In this document: one piece after another, positions 9,853 through 21,833 of the stretch
Position numbering within the stretch: the first letter of the stretch is position 1
How the letters are laid out: each line of letters begins with the position of its first letter
Assembly (NCBI GenBank): GCA_001898995.1
Contig: MKVZ01000003.1
Location: 206,267 to 270,266, forward strand
Length of the DNA: 64,000 nucleotides
Direction: 5' to 3'
Source: Rhizobiales bacterium 63-22
GTDB taxonomy: Bacteria; Pseudomonadota; Alphaproteobacteria; Rhizobiales; Rhizobiaceae
Notes under the pieces: generated by a model
The model's input: the letters and a program-made list of their open reading frames with translations, nothing else
The model's database searches: none
What the model was told of the DNA's origin: nothing
Position numbers and translations under genes: made by a program

Positions 9853-11085
9853 ATGCCAGATGCAGCACCACCGCATCAAGCGGATTACGTTCTCGGCAAT
9901 GCGCGCATCGCCACGCTCGGCGAGGCGGAAGACGGGCTTGGCCTGATCGACCGTGGGGCGCTCGCCGTCAAGGGCGGCAAGATCGTCTATGCCGGGCCGC
10001 AGGCCGACCTGCCCGCCGAATATGCCGCCTTCAGGACGATCGACTGCGAAGGCCGTCTCGTCACGCCGGGTCTGATCGACTGCCACACCCATCTCGTCCA
10101 TGCGGGCAACCGCGCGCATGAGTTCGAGTTGCGGCTCAACGGCGCGAGCTACGAGGAAGTGGCCCGCGCGGGCGGCGGCATCGTCTCCTCGGTCAGGAAC
10201 CTGCGCGCGGCCAGCGAGGACGATCTGGTGCGCGAGACGCTGCCCCGCCTCGACGCGCTGATCGCGGAAGGCGTCACCACGGTGGAGGTGAAGTCGGGCT
10301 ACGGCCTCGACCGCGACAGCGAGATCAAGTCGCTGAAAGCCGCGCGGCGTCTGGCCGATGAACGCCCCGTTTCCATCCGTACCACCTTCCTCGGCGCGCA
10401 CGCCCTGCCACCGGAAATGAACGGCGACAAGGCGCGTTATATCGATGCGGTCGTGGGCGACATGCTGCCCGCCATCGCGCATCGGGGTCTGGCCGATGCG
10501 GTGGACGGCTTCTGCGAGGGCATCGCCTTCCTGCCGGAGGAAATCGTCCGCGTCTTCGATGCCGCGCGGGCGCATGGCCTGCCGGTGAAACTCCACGCCG
10601 ACCAGCTTTCCAACCTGCATGGCGCGGCACTTGCCGCCTCCTACGGCGCGCTTTCCGCCGACCATCTCGAATATACCGACGCCGAAGGGGCCGCTGCCAT
10701 GGCGCGCGCCGGAACCGTCGCGGTGCTGCTTCCCGGCGCCTATTATTTCATCCGCGAGACGCAGAAGCCGCCGGTGGAAGCCTTCCGCGCGGCGGGCACG
10801 AAAATGGCGCTCGCCACCGACTCCAATCCCGGCACCTCGCCGCTCACTTCGCTGCTGCTCACCATGAACATGGGCGCGACCCTGTTCCGCATGACGGTGG
10901 ACGAATGCCTCGCGGGCGTGACGCGCGAGGCCGCGCGGGCGCTTGGAATCCTCGGCCGCACCGGAACCATCGAAACCGGCAAGGACGCCGATCTCGCCAT
11001 CTGGAATGTCGAGCGCCCCGCCGAACTCGTCTACCGTATCGGCTTCAATCCGCTGTGGAAGCGGGTGTTCAGAGGCCGTCTGTAA
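9853..11085 (+). CDS. hutI: Imidazolonepropionase
   Basis: HutI hydrolyses 4-imidazolone-5-propanoate to N-formimino-L-glutamate, the third step of histidine breakdown. The 410-residue protein has the amidohydrolase metal site His78-Thr-His80 in [19 protein letters not shown]. It also has the GGGIVSSVR substrate loop and later conserved segments KLHADQLSN and [11 protein letters not shown]. Length and motif order match bacterial HutI. The ATG at 9853 is preceded by AGGGGAAG; reading further upstream would run through the terminator region. It is the first gene of a tight hutI-hutH-hutG-hutU operon, with hutH beginning 14 nt after its stop. Confidence 0.96.
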   Translation: MPDAAPPHQADYVLGNARIATLGEAEDGLGLIDRGALAVKGGKIVYAGPQADLPAEYAAFRTIDCEGRLVTPGLIDCHTHLVHAGNRAHEFELRLNGASYEEVARAGGGIVSSVRNLRAASEDDLVRETLPRLDALIAEGVTTVEVKSGYGLDRDSEIKSLKAARRLADERPVSIRTTFLGAHALPPEMNGDKARYIDAVVGDMLPAIAHRGLADAVDGFCEGIAFLPEEIVRVFDAARAHGLPVKLHADQLSNLHGAALAASYGALSADHLEYTDAEGAAAMARAGTVAVLLPGAYYFIRETQKPPVEAFRAAGTKMALATDSNPGTSPLTSLLLTMNMGATLFRMTVDECLAGVTREAARALGILGRTGTIETGKDADLAIWNVERPAELVYRIGFNPLWKRVFRGRL

Positions 11086-11099
11086 TTAGGGAGTCTGCC

Positions 11100-12635
11100 A
11101 TGACCATCATCCTCAAGCCCGGCGCCGTGCCGCTCGCCACCCTTGAGCGGATTTACCGCGAGGGCGTTCCAGCGCGCATCGACCCGTCCTTCCATGGAGG
11201 CATCGAAAAGGCGGCGGCGCGCATCGCGGAGATCGCGGCGGGCGACGCGCCGGTCTACGGCATCAATACCGGCTTCGGCAAGCTCGCCTCCATCCGCATC
11301 GCGTCCGCCGACGTGGCGACGCTCCAGCGCAACCTGATCCTGTCGCATTGCTGCGGCGTCGGCCAGCCGCTGCCGGAGGCGGTCGTGCGCCTCGTCATGG
11401 CGCTGAAGCTGATCTCGCTCGGACGCGGCGCTTCCGGCGTGCGGCTGGAAGTGGTGCGGCTGATCGAGGACATGCTGGATAAGGGTGTCATCCCGTTGAT
11501 CCCGGAAAAGGGTTCGGTCGGCGCTTCCGGCGATCTCGCCCCGCTCGCCCACATGACCGCCGCTATGATCGGCGAGGGCGAGGCGTTTTACCGGGGCGAG
11601 CGCCTGCCGGGCCGTGCGGCGCTGGAAAAGGCCGGGCTGAAGCCGGTCGTGCTCGCCGCCAAGGAAGGTCTGGCGCTCATCAACGGCACGCAGACCTCGA
11701 CCGCGCTGGCGCTGGCCGGCCTGTTCCGCGCGCATCGCGCGCTGCAATCGGCGCTCATCACAGGCGCGCTGTCGACCGACGCGGCCATGGGTTCCGACGC
11801 GCCGTTCCACGAGGAAATCCACACGCTGCGCGGCCACAGGGGCCAGATCGACGCCGGGCGCGCGCTGCGCGAACTGCTCGAAGGCTCCGTCATCCGCAAG
11901 AGCCATCTCGACGGCGACCAGCGTGTGCAGGACCCCTATTGCATCCGCTGCCAGCCGCAGGTGGACGGGGCCTGCCTCGATATCCTGCGTCAGGCCGCGC
12001 GCACGCTGGAAATCGAGGCCAACGCCGTCACCGACAATCCGCTGGTGCTCTCCGACGGACGCGCCGTTTCCGGCGGCAATTTCCACGCCGAGCCGGTGGC
12101 CTTCGCCGCCGACCAGATCGCGCTGGCCGTGTGCGAGATCGGAGCCATCGCCCAGCGCCGGATCGCGCTGCTGGTCGATCCTGCGCTTTCCTTCGGCCTG
12201 CCGGCGTTCCTCGCTCGCAAGCCTGGGCTCAATTCCGGCCTGATGATCGCCGAAGTCACCTCTGCCGCGCTGATGAGCGAAAACAAGCAGATGGCGCATC
12301 CGGCCTCGGTCGATTCCACGCCCACCTCCGCCAATCAGGAGGACCATGTCTCCATGGCCTGCCACGGCGCGCGCCGGCTGCTCCAGATGACCGCCAATCT
12401 CGACGCCATCGTCGGTATCGAGGCGCTCACCGGTGCGCTCGGCGTGGAACTGCGCGGGCCGCTCACCACCAGTGCGGAACTCGCGAAAGTCATTGCGGTG
12501 CTGCGCGCAAAAATCCCGACGCTGGAGGAGGACCGCTACATGGCCGGCGATCTCGAAGCCGCCGCCCGGCTGGTGGCCGATGGGTCGCTCGCGGCCGCGG
12601 TCTCCACCGGTATCCTTCCCGCACTGGAGGTATGA
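11100..12635 (+). CDS. hutH: Histidine ammonia-lyase
   Basis: HutH deaminates L-histidine to urocanate. The 511-residue protein contains the Ala142-Ser143-Gly144 triad in [14 protein letters not shown] that cyclises into the MIO electrophile. It also has the N-terminal VYGINTGFG motif and the [14 protein letters not shown] segment of the aromatic ammonia-lyase family. The length is typical for bacterial HutH. TTAGGGAG precedes the ATG. The stop codon TGA overlaps the ATG of an alternative hutG start, so downstream expression is tightly coupled. It is cytoplasmic and homotetrameric in known relatives. Confidence 0.97.
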   Translation: MTIILKPGAVPLATLERIYREGVPARIDPSFHGGIEKAAARIAEIAAGDAPVYGINTGFGKLASIRIASADVATLQRNLILSHCCGVGQPLPEAVVRLVMALKLISLGRGASGVRLEVVRLIEDMLDKGVIPLIPEKGSVGASGDLAPLAHMTAAMIGEGEAFYRGERLPGRAALEKAGLKPVVLAAKEGLALINGTQTSTALALAGLFRAHRALQSALITGALSTDAAMGSDAPFHEEIHTLRGHRGQIDAGRALRELLEGSVIRKSHLDGDQRVQDPYCIRCQPQVDGACLDILRQAARTLEIEANAVTDNPLVLSDGRAVSGGNFHAEPVAFAADQIALAVCEIGAIAQRRIALLVDPALSFGLPAFLARKPGLNSGLMIAEVTSAALMSENKQMAHPASVDSTPTSANQEDHVSMACHGARRLLQMTANLDAIVGIEALTGALGVELRGPLTTSAELAKVIAVLRAKIPTLEEDRYMAGDLEAAARLVADGSLAAAVSTGILPALEV

Positions 12636-12637
12636 GC

Positions 12638-13438
12638 ATGAGCGTTTTTGAAATCCGTCGCGGCACCTCGCCCATCATCCTCGGCCTGCCGCATACCGGC
12701 ACGGACGTGCCGAACGATATCGCGGCGCGGCTCAACGACAACGGCAGAATCCTCGCCGACACGGACTGGCATATCGAGCGGCTCTATGACGGGCTGCTGG
12801 ACGACGCCACCATGGTGCGCGCCACCTTCCACCGCTACTGCATCGACGCCAACCGCGACCCGGCAGGCGTGAGCCTCTATCCGGGCCAGAACACGACCGG
12901 CCTCATCCCCGAAACCGACTTCGACGGCAAGCCGATCTGGAAGGACGGGTCGGCTCCGACCGAAGCCGACACAAGGGAGCGCCTCGACCGGTTTCACAAA
13001 CCCTATCACGATGCGCTCGCCGCCGAGATCGAGCGCGTGAAGGCCATCCATGGCGTGGCGATCCTTTACGACTGCCACTCCATCCGCTCGCATATTCCGT
13101 TCCTGTTCGAGGGCAGGCTGCCGGATTTCAACATCGGCACCGACATGGGCAAGACCTGCGATCCGGCCATCGAGGCCGCCGCTGTCGATGTGACCGCCAG
13201 GGCGGACGGCTATACATCCATCCTGAACGGACGCTTCAAGGGCGGCTGGACGACGCGCCATTACGGCAGGCCGGAAACGGGCGTTCACGCCATCCAGATG
13301 GAGCTTGCCCAATCCACCCATCTTGCCAGCGAAACGCCGCCCTTCGCCTATGACGAGGCGAAGGCGGACAGGCTGCGCATCCATCTCAAAACCCTTCTGC
13401 GGCGGCTGGAACAGCTCGCCCCCGCGCTCAAATCCTGA
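12638..13438 (+). CDS. hutG: N-formylglutamate amidohydrolase (deformylase)
   Basis: A 266-residue protein of the N-formylglutamate amidohydrolase family, with [10 protein letters not shown] near the start, the [13 protein letters not shown] and DANRDPAG segments, and [16 protein letters not shown] in the middle. It releases glutamate and formate from N-formylglutamate, the last step of the five-step histidine pathway. That branch needs a formiminoglutamate deiminase (HutF), which is not in this window. I favour the ATG at 12638 because GGAGG lies 7 nt upstream; an in-frame ATG at 12632 overlaps the hutH stop. hutU follows after 10 nt. Confidence 0.92.
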   Translation: MSVFEIRRGTSPIILGLPHTGTDVPNDIAARLNDNGRILADTDWHIERLYDGLLDDATMVRATFHRYCIDANRDPAGVSLYPGQNTTGLIPETDFDGKPIWKDGSAPTEADTRERLDRFHKPYHDALAAEIERVKAIHGVAILYDCHSIRSHIPFLFEGRLPDFNIGTDMGKTCDPAIEAAAVDVTARADGYTSILNGRFKGGWTTRHYGRPETGVHAIQMELAQSTHLASETPPFAYDEAKADRLRIHLKTLLRRLEQLAPALKS

Positions 13439-13448
13439 GGAGGCGACC

Positions 13449-15122
<1,674 letters not shown>

Positions 15123-15133
15123 TCAGATCAGGT

Positions 15134-15904
15134 TCAGGGCAGGTGGGCGATGAGCATCGCGAAGAGGGTTTCAAGCTTCTTCGCGTCGCCTGCGCCCGCC
15201 GCTTCGGCAAGGCGTTCGCGGCGCGCCTCGATGGCAAGCAGCACGCCTTCCAGCGGATCGTCGGCTTCCGCCATCTCGGCGGGCTTGACGGTGGCGAGCG
15301 CGGAGAGAAGGCTTGCGGCGGCAATAGCGGCAATCTCCGCCTTGCGCAGCCTGTCCCGGTCGCCGATTGCGTCCGAGGGCGGGAAGCGGGCGGGCTGTTC
15401 GGCCATGGTTTCCATGAAAAGTGCGGCCGCCGCTTCCGCCGCCGCCGCGATCTTCGCCTGTTCGGTCCCGGCTTCGGCGATGGCGGCGAGCGTGGCCTCA
15501 TGCCGGCGCATCATCCGCCCGTGTACCAGCGCGAAGGCCGTTTCGTGGATCAGCACGTTTTCAAGCCCGGCGCGGCGCAGCATGTCCTTCAGGAAATAAT
15601 ACATGTCGCGGCGGAAGGCGCGCGTGCCTTCCGCGCTCGCGCCGAAATAAAGGTTAAGGCCGCGCATCCGCGCCGCGCCGCGATGCTGCGCCGGTTCGGA
15701 GGAAATGAGCGAGATGGAAATGGCCTCCGCCGCGGTCAGCGCCGTATCCACCATGCCCGCCGCCTGACCGAGCAGGAGTTCCGGCGCGGGCAGGCGGTTT
15801 TCCGCCCCGTGTGCCGTCGAACGGGCACGCCGGATCGCATAGCGCACATCGCGCAGGCGATCCTTGAGATTGAGGGCGATTTCGTCGGAGAGCGTGCGCA
15901 ACAT
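15134..15904 (-). CDS. Conserved protein of unknown function
   Basis: I do not recognise this 256-residue protein. It is alanine-rich and predicted mostly helical, with an N-terminal basic helix (LKDRLRDVRYAIRRARSTAHG), a middle segment with FRRDMYYFLKDMLRRAGLENVLIHE, and an acidic alanine-rich C-terminal half. No signal peptide, clear membrane span or metal motif is visible. AAGG precedes the ATG at 15904. The gene stands alone between convergent hutU and a divergent SorC-type regulator, so context does not assign a role. Codon use looks like its neighbours, so it is likely a real native gene. Confidence 0.6.
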   Translation of the reverse strand: MLRTLSDEIALNLKDRLRDVRYAIRRARSTAHGAENRLPAPELLLGQAAGMVDTALTAAEAISISLISSEPAQHRGAARMRGLNLYFGASAEGTRAFRRDMYYFLKDMLRRAGLENVLIHETAFALVHGRMMRRHEATLAAIAEAGTEQAKIAAAAEAAAALFMETMAEQPARFPPSDAIGDRDRLRKAEIAAIAAASLLSALATVKPAEMAEADDPLEGVLLAIEARRERLAEAAGAGDAKKLETLFAMLIAHLP

Positions 15905-16112
15905 GGCTGGCCTTGGGTCCGTGAGGTAAACAAAAGTGACTTAGCCGATACAAATGAAATATTGTTTGCCTCCGGCCGGAAAAGCAATAGGCTCGCCGTG
16001 GGTAAGGCAGCAATATGCCGTGATGCGAGGAACGGATTTGGAAAAGACGGGCAAAGGCGGTGTTGGGGGCGGTGCCGGGGCTGGCGCAGGCGGCGGTAAC
16101 GGGAGCAGGGGG

Positions 16113-17093
16113 ATGGGCGATCTTCTCGTCGGGTCGGAAGGGGTGGCGGCGGAAAACCGCACGAGCCGGCTCAGAACCCGCGCCGCATGGATGTATTACA
16201 TCGAGCAGATGACGCAGAACGACATAGCGGAGGCACTGGGCGTCGGGCGTGTCACCATCGTGCGGCTTCTGGCGGATGCGCGCGCGCGCAACGAGGTCAA
16301 GATCACGATCGAGGGCAGGCTTTCCGCCCTGACGGCGCTGGAAGTGGCACTGGAAAAGACCTTCGGGCTGGAGCATGCCGTCGTCGCCCCGCTTTCCACT
16401 CCCGGCATCGATCCTATCCCGCCGATCAGTGCTGCGACCGGAGCATGGCTTTCGGAACAGATCGCGCACGGCATGCGCATCGGCGTCGGCTGGGGGCGTA
16501 CGCTTTCCAGTACGCTGCAACATATCGGCTCGCGTCCGGTCAACGATCTCAAGGTGATCTCGCTGCTCGGCGGCATCGTGCAGCCGCGCCGTTCCAACCC
16601 GCCCGAATTCGCATGGCAGTTCGCGCAACTGCTGCAAGGCGAGGGCTATCTCATTCCGGCCCCGGCGCTGGTGGACAGCGCCGAAACCCGCACCGCGCTC
16701 ATCGACCGCTGCGGCCTGCGTGCGGTGCTCGATATGGCGGAAAATCTAGACATGGTGCTGCTCAGCGTGGGCGGCATCGAGACCGCCAGCAGCACCTCCT
16801 ATCGTGTCGGGCTGATCGACGAGAAACAGAAACAGTCGCTGATCGCCAATGGCGCGGTCGGTGACGTGCTGTTCCACTTCTACGACCGCGAGGGCCGCGT
16901 CGTGGACGATCCGGTGCATGACCGGGTCATGTCGGCGCGCATCGAAAGCCTTCAGAACACGCGCCAGCGCATCCTCACCTCCGGCGGCAGGGAGAAGATC
17001 GAGGCGCTGCTCGGCGCCATGAAGCTTCTGCGGCCGACCGTGTTCATCACCGACGAGGAAAGCGCCGCCGAGATGCTGAGACGGGCAAGTTAA
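16113..17093 (+). CDS. SorC/DeoR-type sugar-binding transcriptional regulator 1
   Basis: A 326-residue regulator from the ATG at 16113 (GGGAGCAGGGGG upstream). An in-frame ATG at 16023 would add 30 low-complexity glycine/alanine-rich residues. The N-terminal winged helix (AAWMYYIEQMTQNDIAEALGVGRVTIVRLL) is followed by the SorC/CggR sugar-binding domain, with GIDPIPPI, the IGVGWGRTLSSTLQHI loop and LSVGGIETASSTS. These domains usually sense phosphorylated sugars. Its stop overlaps the surE stop by 4 nt (convergent). A second regulator with a closely similar DNA-binding domain lies at the far end of the same transporter unit, which makes joint control of that unit likely. Confidence 0.85.
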   Translation: MGDLLVGSEGVAAENRTSRLRTRAAWMYYIEQMTQNDIAEALGVGRVTIVRLLADARARNEVKITIEGRLSALTALEVALEKTFGLEHAVVAPLSTPGIDPIPPISAATGAWLSEQIAHGMRIGVGWGRTLSSTLQHIGSRPVNDLKVISLLGGIVQPRRSNPPEFAWQFAQLLQGEGYLIPAPALVDSAETRTALIDRCGLRAVLDMAENLDMVLLSVGGIETASSTSYRVGLIDEKQKQSLIANGAVGDVLFHFYDREGRVVDDPVHDRVMSARIESLQNTRQRILTSGGREKIEALLGAMKLLRPTVFITDEESAAEMLRRAS

Positions 17094-17863
17094 GCTGAAA
17101 GGGCTTCGAGCCGGTCCTCCGCGAGCGGCGTCTGGCCGAACCAGTTCAGCCGGTTGACGCAGACATTGCCCCGGTCGATCAGGTCGTTCTCGTCGCCCTC
17201 GCCCGTCAGGTGTCGGCGTCCGCGCGGCAGGAAGAGCGTGGTCGTGTCGCCTTCGCTAGATACGATTTCCGCCTTCGCGCCGATCTTGTCGCGGCCGATG
17301 CGCGGCTGCAGGATCGGGGCAGGCAGGCGGGTGGGCAGGTTGACGCTGAGCCAGTGTCCGTCGAGGAAGATATCGCGCCTTTGTTCCCATATGCGTGACA
17401 CGAAACCGGCCAGCCAGTCGATGTCGTCCGGCGTTTCCTCCGCATTCTTCACGCGCGAGAAGCCGATTGCCGGAATGCCCCAGAAAGTCGCCTCGCGGGC
17501 GATGCCGAGCGTGCCGGAATAGGCGAGGTCCTCGGCCACGTTGCGCCCGTCATTGATGCCGGAAAGCACCAGATCGGGTTTTCTGCCGCCCGAGAACAGC
17601 CCGTCGTCGAACAGCCCTTTCTCGAACAACCATGTCATGGCCGTGGTCACGCAGTCGGCGGGCGTGCCCGAACAGGACCAGCGCCTTTCGCCGCGCCGCA
17701 CCATGGTCAGCGGGCGGCCAAGGGTGAGGGAAGCGCCGGCGGCGGTGCGCTTGCCGTCCGGAGCCACCGTCCAAAGGTCGTCGCTGAGGCGCGCCGCCAC
17801 CTGCTCCAGCCGGGCCAGCCCCGGCGCGTCGATGCCGTCGTCATTGGCGATGAGAATCCGCAT
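17090..17863 (-). CDS. surE: 5'/3'-nucleotidase SurE family phosphatase
   Basis: A 257-residue SurE protein. The metal-binding start is ILIANDDGIDAPG (Asn7, Asp8, Asp9), followed by VAPDGKRTAAGASLTL and CSGTPADCVTTAM, which are the three hallmark segments. SurE enzymes are metal-dependent acid phosphatases that remove phosphate from nucleoside monophosphates and other phosphomonoesters. Here surE is not beside pcm, rpoS or serS as in housekeeping loci. It is the last gene of an ABC importer operon, 18 nt after a metallo-hydrolase gene. This suggests a specialised role in removing phosphate from an imported compound. AGGAGAG precedes the start. Confidence 0.9.
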   Translation of the reverse strand: MRILIANDDGIDAPGLARLEQVAARLSDDLWTVAPDGKRTAAGASLTLGRPLTMVRRGERRWSCSGTPADCVTTAMTWLFEKGLFDDGLFSGGRKPDLVLSGINDGRNVAEDLAYSGTLGIAREATFWGIPAIGFSRVKNAEETPDDIDWLAGFVSRIWEQRRDIFLDGHWLSVNLPTRLPAPILQPRIGRDKIGAKAEIVSSEGDTTTLFLPRGRRHLTGEGDENDLIDRGNVCVNRLNWFGQTPLAEDRLEALSA

Positions 17864-17881
17864 CGTCTCTCCTGTGTATTT

Positions 17882-19054
17882 TTACGCGCTCTTGCTCGAA
17901 ACGCTCTGGATTTCAAAATGCGTGCCCGACACGGTGCCGGTGCGCAGCCGCGGCATGAAGGGTTTCAGTTCGTCGAGATCCTTCAGGCCGCAGGAATGGC
18001 CGACGAGATCCGGCCGGCCGGCCTTTTCCCACAGCCGCACGTTCTGGTCGCGGGTGGGGTGCGTCGGCAGGCGTATCCATGTCGCCTGACCGGTACGGAC
18101 CATCGCGCTTGCAGGCGTGTTGTCGGGAACATGGCCGGTCAGCAGCACGGGCAGGTCCTGCTCCGAGGCCCGTCGCAGCGCCTGCACCGAGGGGCCGGCG
18201 CTGCCCATGCCGTCATGCGTCAGAAGCGGGCAATCGGGGAAAGGCGCGTCCTCGTGCCAGTCTATCGCGCCGGCAAGCTGGCGGCGCAGATGCTCCGCCA
18301 TGGACGGCGACACCGCGTCCGGGACCTCGATCTGCCCGGCGAGCGAGGCGCGCATGGAGGCATGGATGGCAAAATGCGCCGGCAGGATCGCCATCAGTTC
18401 CAGTGGCTTGCCGGAAAGCGGCACCGGCAGCAGGCAGCCGCCCGCATGGGCGACGATGAATTGCTGGATGGCCCGCCCGCGCTCGGCGGCGGATACGGCG
18501 TCCGCGCCGTAGGAGGCGTCGATGGCCAGCAGGTCGCAGGCCGGGATCGGGTCCATGACGAAGACATTGCTTTGCGGCACCACATCGGCGCAGTAGACGA
18601 CGCGCCGGCCTTCCGCTTCCACCGAAAACCAGACGCCGCCAGCGACATGGCCGGAGCGGCCCGACGTGATGCGCATGCCGCCGAGCGCGATCGTGTCGCC
18701 GGCCCTGAAAATCGCGATCCGCGCCGCCGAAAGCGGAAACGCGGTCCGGTGGGCCGCTTCGGCATATTGGCGCAGCATCGCCTCCGCGTCGTCGCGCGTC
18801 TCGCGCGTCATGTGGATCGTGCCGGCAAAACCGTTGGCCAGAAGCCAGTTCAACCCGCCTATATGGTCCTCGTGGGCATGGGAGATGAAGACCGCGTCCA
18901 GCGCCCGGATTTCCTCCGGGCCGATGGTGGGGTAATAGTCGCGGCCGGCCGCGCCGACCTTGATGCCCGCATCGAACAGGAGGCTCCTGTCCGCGCGCAC
19001 GCCGAAGCTGGTGCGGCCCTTTTCGCCGAAGCCGCCGTAAAGGTCGATACGCAT
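17882..19054 (-). CDS. Metallo-beta-lactamase fold hydrolase, beta-CASP/RNase J-like
   Basis: A 390-residue zinc hydrolase. The metal-binding motif is SHAHEDHIGGL, with His59, His61, Asp63 and His64. Later segments are SGHVAGGVWFSVE, YCADVVPQSN and DASYGAD. Beyond the core, LSGKPLELMAIL and LTGHVPDNTPASAMVRTG resemble the beta-CASP part of RNase J and CPSF-like nucleases, so phosphodiester bonds are a reasonable substrate class. No signal peptide is present, so it acts inside the cell. Its ATG overlaps the stop of the ABC ATPase gene (TAATG), a strong sign of translational coupling. Function within an importer operon is unknown. Confidence 0.8.
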   Translation of the reverse strand: MRIDLYGGFGEKGRTSFGVRADRSLLFDAGIKVGAAGRDYYPTIGPEEIRALDAVFISHAHEDHIGGLNWLLANGFAGTIHMTRETRDDAEAMLRQYAEAAHRTAFPLSAARIAIFRAGDTIALGGMRITSGRSGHVAGGVWFSVEAEGRRVVYCADVVPQSNVFVMDPIPACDLLAIDASYGADAVSAAERGRAIQQFIVAHAGGCLLPVPLSGKPLELMAILPAHFAIHASMRASLAGQIEVPDAVSPSMAEHLRRQLAGAIDWHEDAPFPDCPLLTHDGMGSAGPSVQALRRASEQDLPVLLTGHVPDNTPASAMVRTGQATWIRLPTHPTRDQNVRLWEKAGRPDLVGHSCGLKDLDELKPFMPRLRTGTVSGTHFEIQSVSSKSA

Positions 19055-20139
19055 TACCGGGTTTCTCCTTCCGGGATGACCCATCCCGTGCGGATGCGGA
19101 TGTGCAGGGGAGCGCCTTCCGCAACCGGCTTGCCGTCGATGAGATCGAACGGGAGGTCGAATGTGAGTTCCAGTGCCGGGTCGGCGTCGGGCCGGGCTTC
19201 CACGCGCACGCCGCCGCCGCGATAGATCGCGCGCGTGACCGTCAGCGGCACGCCGTTTCCGTCCGCCAGTTCGATATCGCGTGAGCGGATGCAGATTTTG
19301 GCGTCCGGCGTCGCGGCCTGACCGGGCGCGCAGCGCAGCACCACATGCTGCCCGAACACCTCGCCCGCGCATTGGCCCTCTTGTTCGGCCTGTGTGATCC
19401 GCGCCGGCAGCACCATGCCGTTGGCGATGAAGCGCGCCACCATCGCGTTGGCGGGCTGCTCATAGAGCTTGCGCGGGGTGTCGAACTGCTGCAACCGGCC
19501 GCGATCCATCACGGCGATGCGGTCGGCGAGTGCCATGGCCTCGGCCTGATCGTGGGTGATATAGACGATGGTCGTGCCGGTGCGCTTGTGAAAGGCGGCG
19601 AACTCCGCTTCCATGGCGGCGCGCAGATGCACGTCTAGATTGGCGAGCGGCTCGTCGAACAGCACCAGCGACGGCGCGGCGACGAGGCAGCGGGCCAGCG
19701 CGACGCGCTGGCGCTGGCCGCCGGAGAGGTTGGCCGGCCGGCGATCGCCCATTTCCTTCAGGTCGACGAGCGCCAGCGCCTCCTGCACCCGGCGCGCGCG
19801 TTCGGCTTTCGGCACCTTTGCGACGCGCAGGCTGTAGCCGACATTCTCGGCCACCGTCATGTGCGGCCAGAGCGCATAGTTCTGGAAGACGATGCCGACC
19901 TTGCGCTGTTCCGGCGGCACATGGCTGCGCTCGTCCGAGACGAGGCGCCCGCCGACCGTGATGGCGCCATGCGTGATCTTCTCGAAACCGGCGATGGCGC
20001 GCAGCAATGTCGTCTTGCCGCAGCCGGACGGCCCCAGCACGGCGACGAATTCACTGTCGGCGATATCGAGGCTGATATCGGACAGGGCGTCGAACGCGTT
20101 GAACGTCTTGGTGACGCCGGAAAGTTTCAATCCCGCCAT
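19054..20139 (-). CDS. ABC transporter ATP-binding protein (FbpC/PotA-like)
   Basis: A 361-residue importer ATPase. Walker A is GPSGCGKTT (Gly36-Thr43 region), the Q-loop is VFQNYALWPHM, the signature is NLSGGQRQRVALAR and Walker B is LVLFDEPLANLD. A C-terminal TOBE-like regulatory extension of about 110 residues follows. This set places it with ATPases for ferric iron, polyamine, hexose-phosphate or phosphonate importers. It overlaps the permease gene by 13 nt and the hydrolase gene by 1 nt, so the whole unit is translated from one message. Confidence 0.92.
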   Translation of the reverse strand: MAGLKLSGVTKTFNAFDALSDISLDIADSEFVAVLGPSGCGKTTLLRAIAGFEKITHGAITVGGRLVSDERSHVPPEQRKVGIVFQNYALWPHMTVAENVGYSLRVAKVPKAERARRVQEALALVDLKEMGDRRPANLSGGQRQRVALARCLVAAPSLVLFDEPLANLDVHLRAAMEAEFAAFHKRTGTTIVYITHDQAEAMALADRIAVMDRGRLQQFDTPRKLYEQPANAMVARFIANGMVLPARITQAEQEGQCAGEVFGQHVVLRCAPGQAATPDAKICIRSRDIELADGNGVPLTVTRAIYRGGGVRVEARPDADPALELTFDLPFDLIDGKPVAEGAPLHIRIRTGWVIPEGETR

Positions 20140-21833
20140 GGCAAGACTCCGTCGGGCAGATGCCGCGCGAACAGGTTCGTCAGCAGCATGAGGACAATGG
20201 TGACGGCGATGGTTGCGACCGATGTCGCCGCCGCATAGGTGGAATCTCCGCCCTGCTCGAAGGAGAAGATCACCACGCCGATGGTTTCCGAGCCCGACGC
20301 CCACAGGAGCGCCGAGACCGTGAGTTCGCTGAAGGCGGTGAGGAAGATCAGCACGCCGCCGGCCAGCGTCGCCGGCGCGACGATCGGGAAGATGATGGTG
20401 CGCAGCCGCATGAACAGGCTGGCGCCCGCCACCTGCGCGGCTTCTTCCAGCGCGCGGTCGATCTGGTGCAGCCCCGTGACCGTGGGCCGCAGCGCCAGCA
20501 CGAAGAAGCGCGCCAGATAGGCATAGAGGATGATCCAGAGCGTGTTGTAGATATGGATGCCGATGACGGGCACGGGCTTCAGGAACAGGAGCAGCGAGGC
20601 GATCGCCATCACCACGCCGGGCAGCGCATAGGGCAGTTCCGCCGTCAGGTTGAACAGGCCGGTCCACCAGCGCTTGCGCCATGTGGTGATATAGGCGAGC
20701 GGCACCGCGATCAGCACGGCGAAGAAGGCGGCGGAAAGCGCGAGGATGAAGCTGTTGACGAAGGCGCGCCGCGTTCCCGCGTGCTCGAACAGCACGAAGT
20801 GGTAGTTGGCCAGCGTCGCGCTCGCCCGCGTCAGCGGCATGCCGTAGGAACCGACGAGCGAGGTCAGCAGGAGGCCGAACAGCGGCAGCACCAGCACCGC
20901 GACGACGATGAACAGCAGGAAAAGCTCGATCCAGATGCGCGTCCGCCCCAGCTCGAACGGTTCGGCGGGCAGCGAGGTGGAGGCGATGCGGTAGTCGCGC
21001 CGGCGCGAGACATATTCCTGCGTGACGATGCCCATGATGGCGATGAAGCCGATCAGCGTGGACAGGATGGAGACATCCGTCAGCACCGCCGGACCGCCGC
21101 CGCTCAGCCGCTGGTAGATCAGCGTCGGCAGCACGAGGAAATTGGCCGGAATGCCGAGAAACGCCGGAATGCCGAAATTGCCGACGCAGGAAACGAAGGT
21201 CAGCGCCGTGGCCCCGATGATGGCCGGCACCATCAGGGGCAGGATGACGGTGCGCAGCACGGTGATCTTGCCCGCGCCGCTGCTGAGTGCGGCTTCCACC
21301 AGTTCGCGCGGCAGCTTGCGCAGGCCCGCGCGCACGATCAGGAAGACCAGCGGGCCGAATTGCACGCCGAGAAGGGCGATGATCCCGCCCGCCGAATAAA
21401 GCGGGTTGGGGCTGCCGAGCCGCGGCGCCATGCCGATGAGCTTCAGGAAGGGGCTTGCAGGGCCGAACAGTTGCAGCCATGCGAGCGCCGTGATCTGCGG
21501 CGCGATGAGCAGCGGGGTGACGTAGAGAAAGGTGAAAAGCGAGCGGCAGCGTATGTCGGTCAGGCTCACCAGCAGCGCCAGCGCGGTGCCGAGCACGACG
21601 GCGAAGACGGTGCCGAATATGCCGACATAAAGCGAGTTCCAGGTCGCGTTCCACGTCGCCGGCGAGGAGAAGACCTGCGCCACGGCATGCGCCGCGCTGC
21701 CGCTTGCCGGCCGGACGACTTCCATGAGAAGCCGTCCCATCGGCAGAAGCGAAAGCAGGGAGACGATGAGGGCCACGACAAGGATCAGGGCATTGTCGCG
21801 CATTTGACCGTGTCGGCCGGCAATTCTATCCAT
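20127..21833 (-). CDS. ABC transporter permease, fused two-domain FbpB-type
   Basis: A permease of about 568 residues made of two BPD_transp_1 halves, each with about six membrane spans. EAA-type loops are visible in each half (LVEAALSSGAGKITVLRTVILPLMVP and LEEAAQVAGASLFMRLRTIIFPIVAP). This duplicated architecture is typical of FbpB/AfuB/PhnV-like importers. The start is uncertain: I used the ATG at 21833, which has AAGG upstream. Upstream in-frame ATGs and a GTG at 21923 would extend the N terminus by up to 30 residues without adding a membrane span. It overlaps the ATPase gene by 13 nt. Confidence 0.88.
   Translation of the reverse strand: MDRIAGRHGQMRDNALILVVALIVSLLSLLPMGRLLMEVVRPASGSAAHAVAQVFSSPATWNATWNSLYVGIFGTVFAVVLGTALALLVSLTDIRCRSLFTFLYVTPLLIAPQITALAWLQLFGPASPFLKLIGMAPRLGSPNPLYSAGGIIALLGVQFGPLVFLIVRAGLRKLPRELVEAALSSGAGKITVLRTVILPLMVPAIIGATALTFVSCVGNFGIPAFLGIPANFLVLPTLIYQRLSGGGPAVLTDVSILSTLIGFIAIMGIVTQEYVSRRRDYRIASTSLPAEPFELGRTRIWIELFLLFIVVAVLVLPLFGLLLTSLVGSYGMPLTRASATLANYHFVLFEHAGTRRAFVNSFILALSAAFFAVLIAVPLAYITTWRKRWWTGLFNLTAELPYALPGVVMAIASLLLFLKPVPVIGIHIYNTLWIILYAYLARFFVLALRPTVTGLHQIDRALEEAAQVAGASLFMRLRTIIFPIVAPATLAGGVLIFLTAFSELTVSALLWASGSETIGVVIFSFEQGGDSTYAAATSVATIAVTIVLMLLTNLFARHLPDGVLPWRD

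Noticed and set aside
20140..21654. Upstream extension of the ABC ATPase frame over the permease gene
   Set aside because: The permease is clearly encoded in another frame there; the ATPase begins with its normal Walker domain at 20139.
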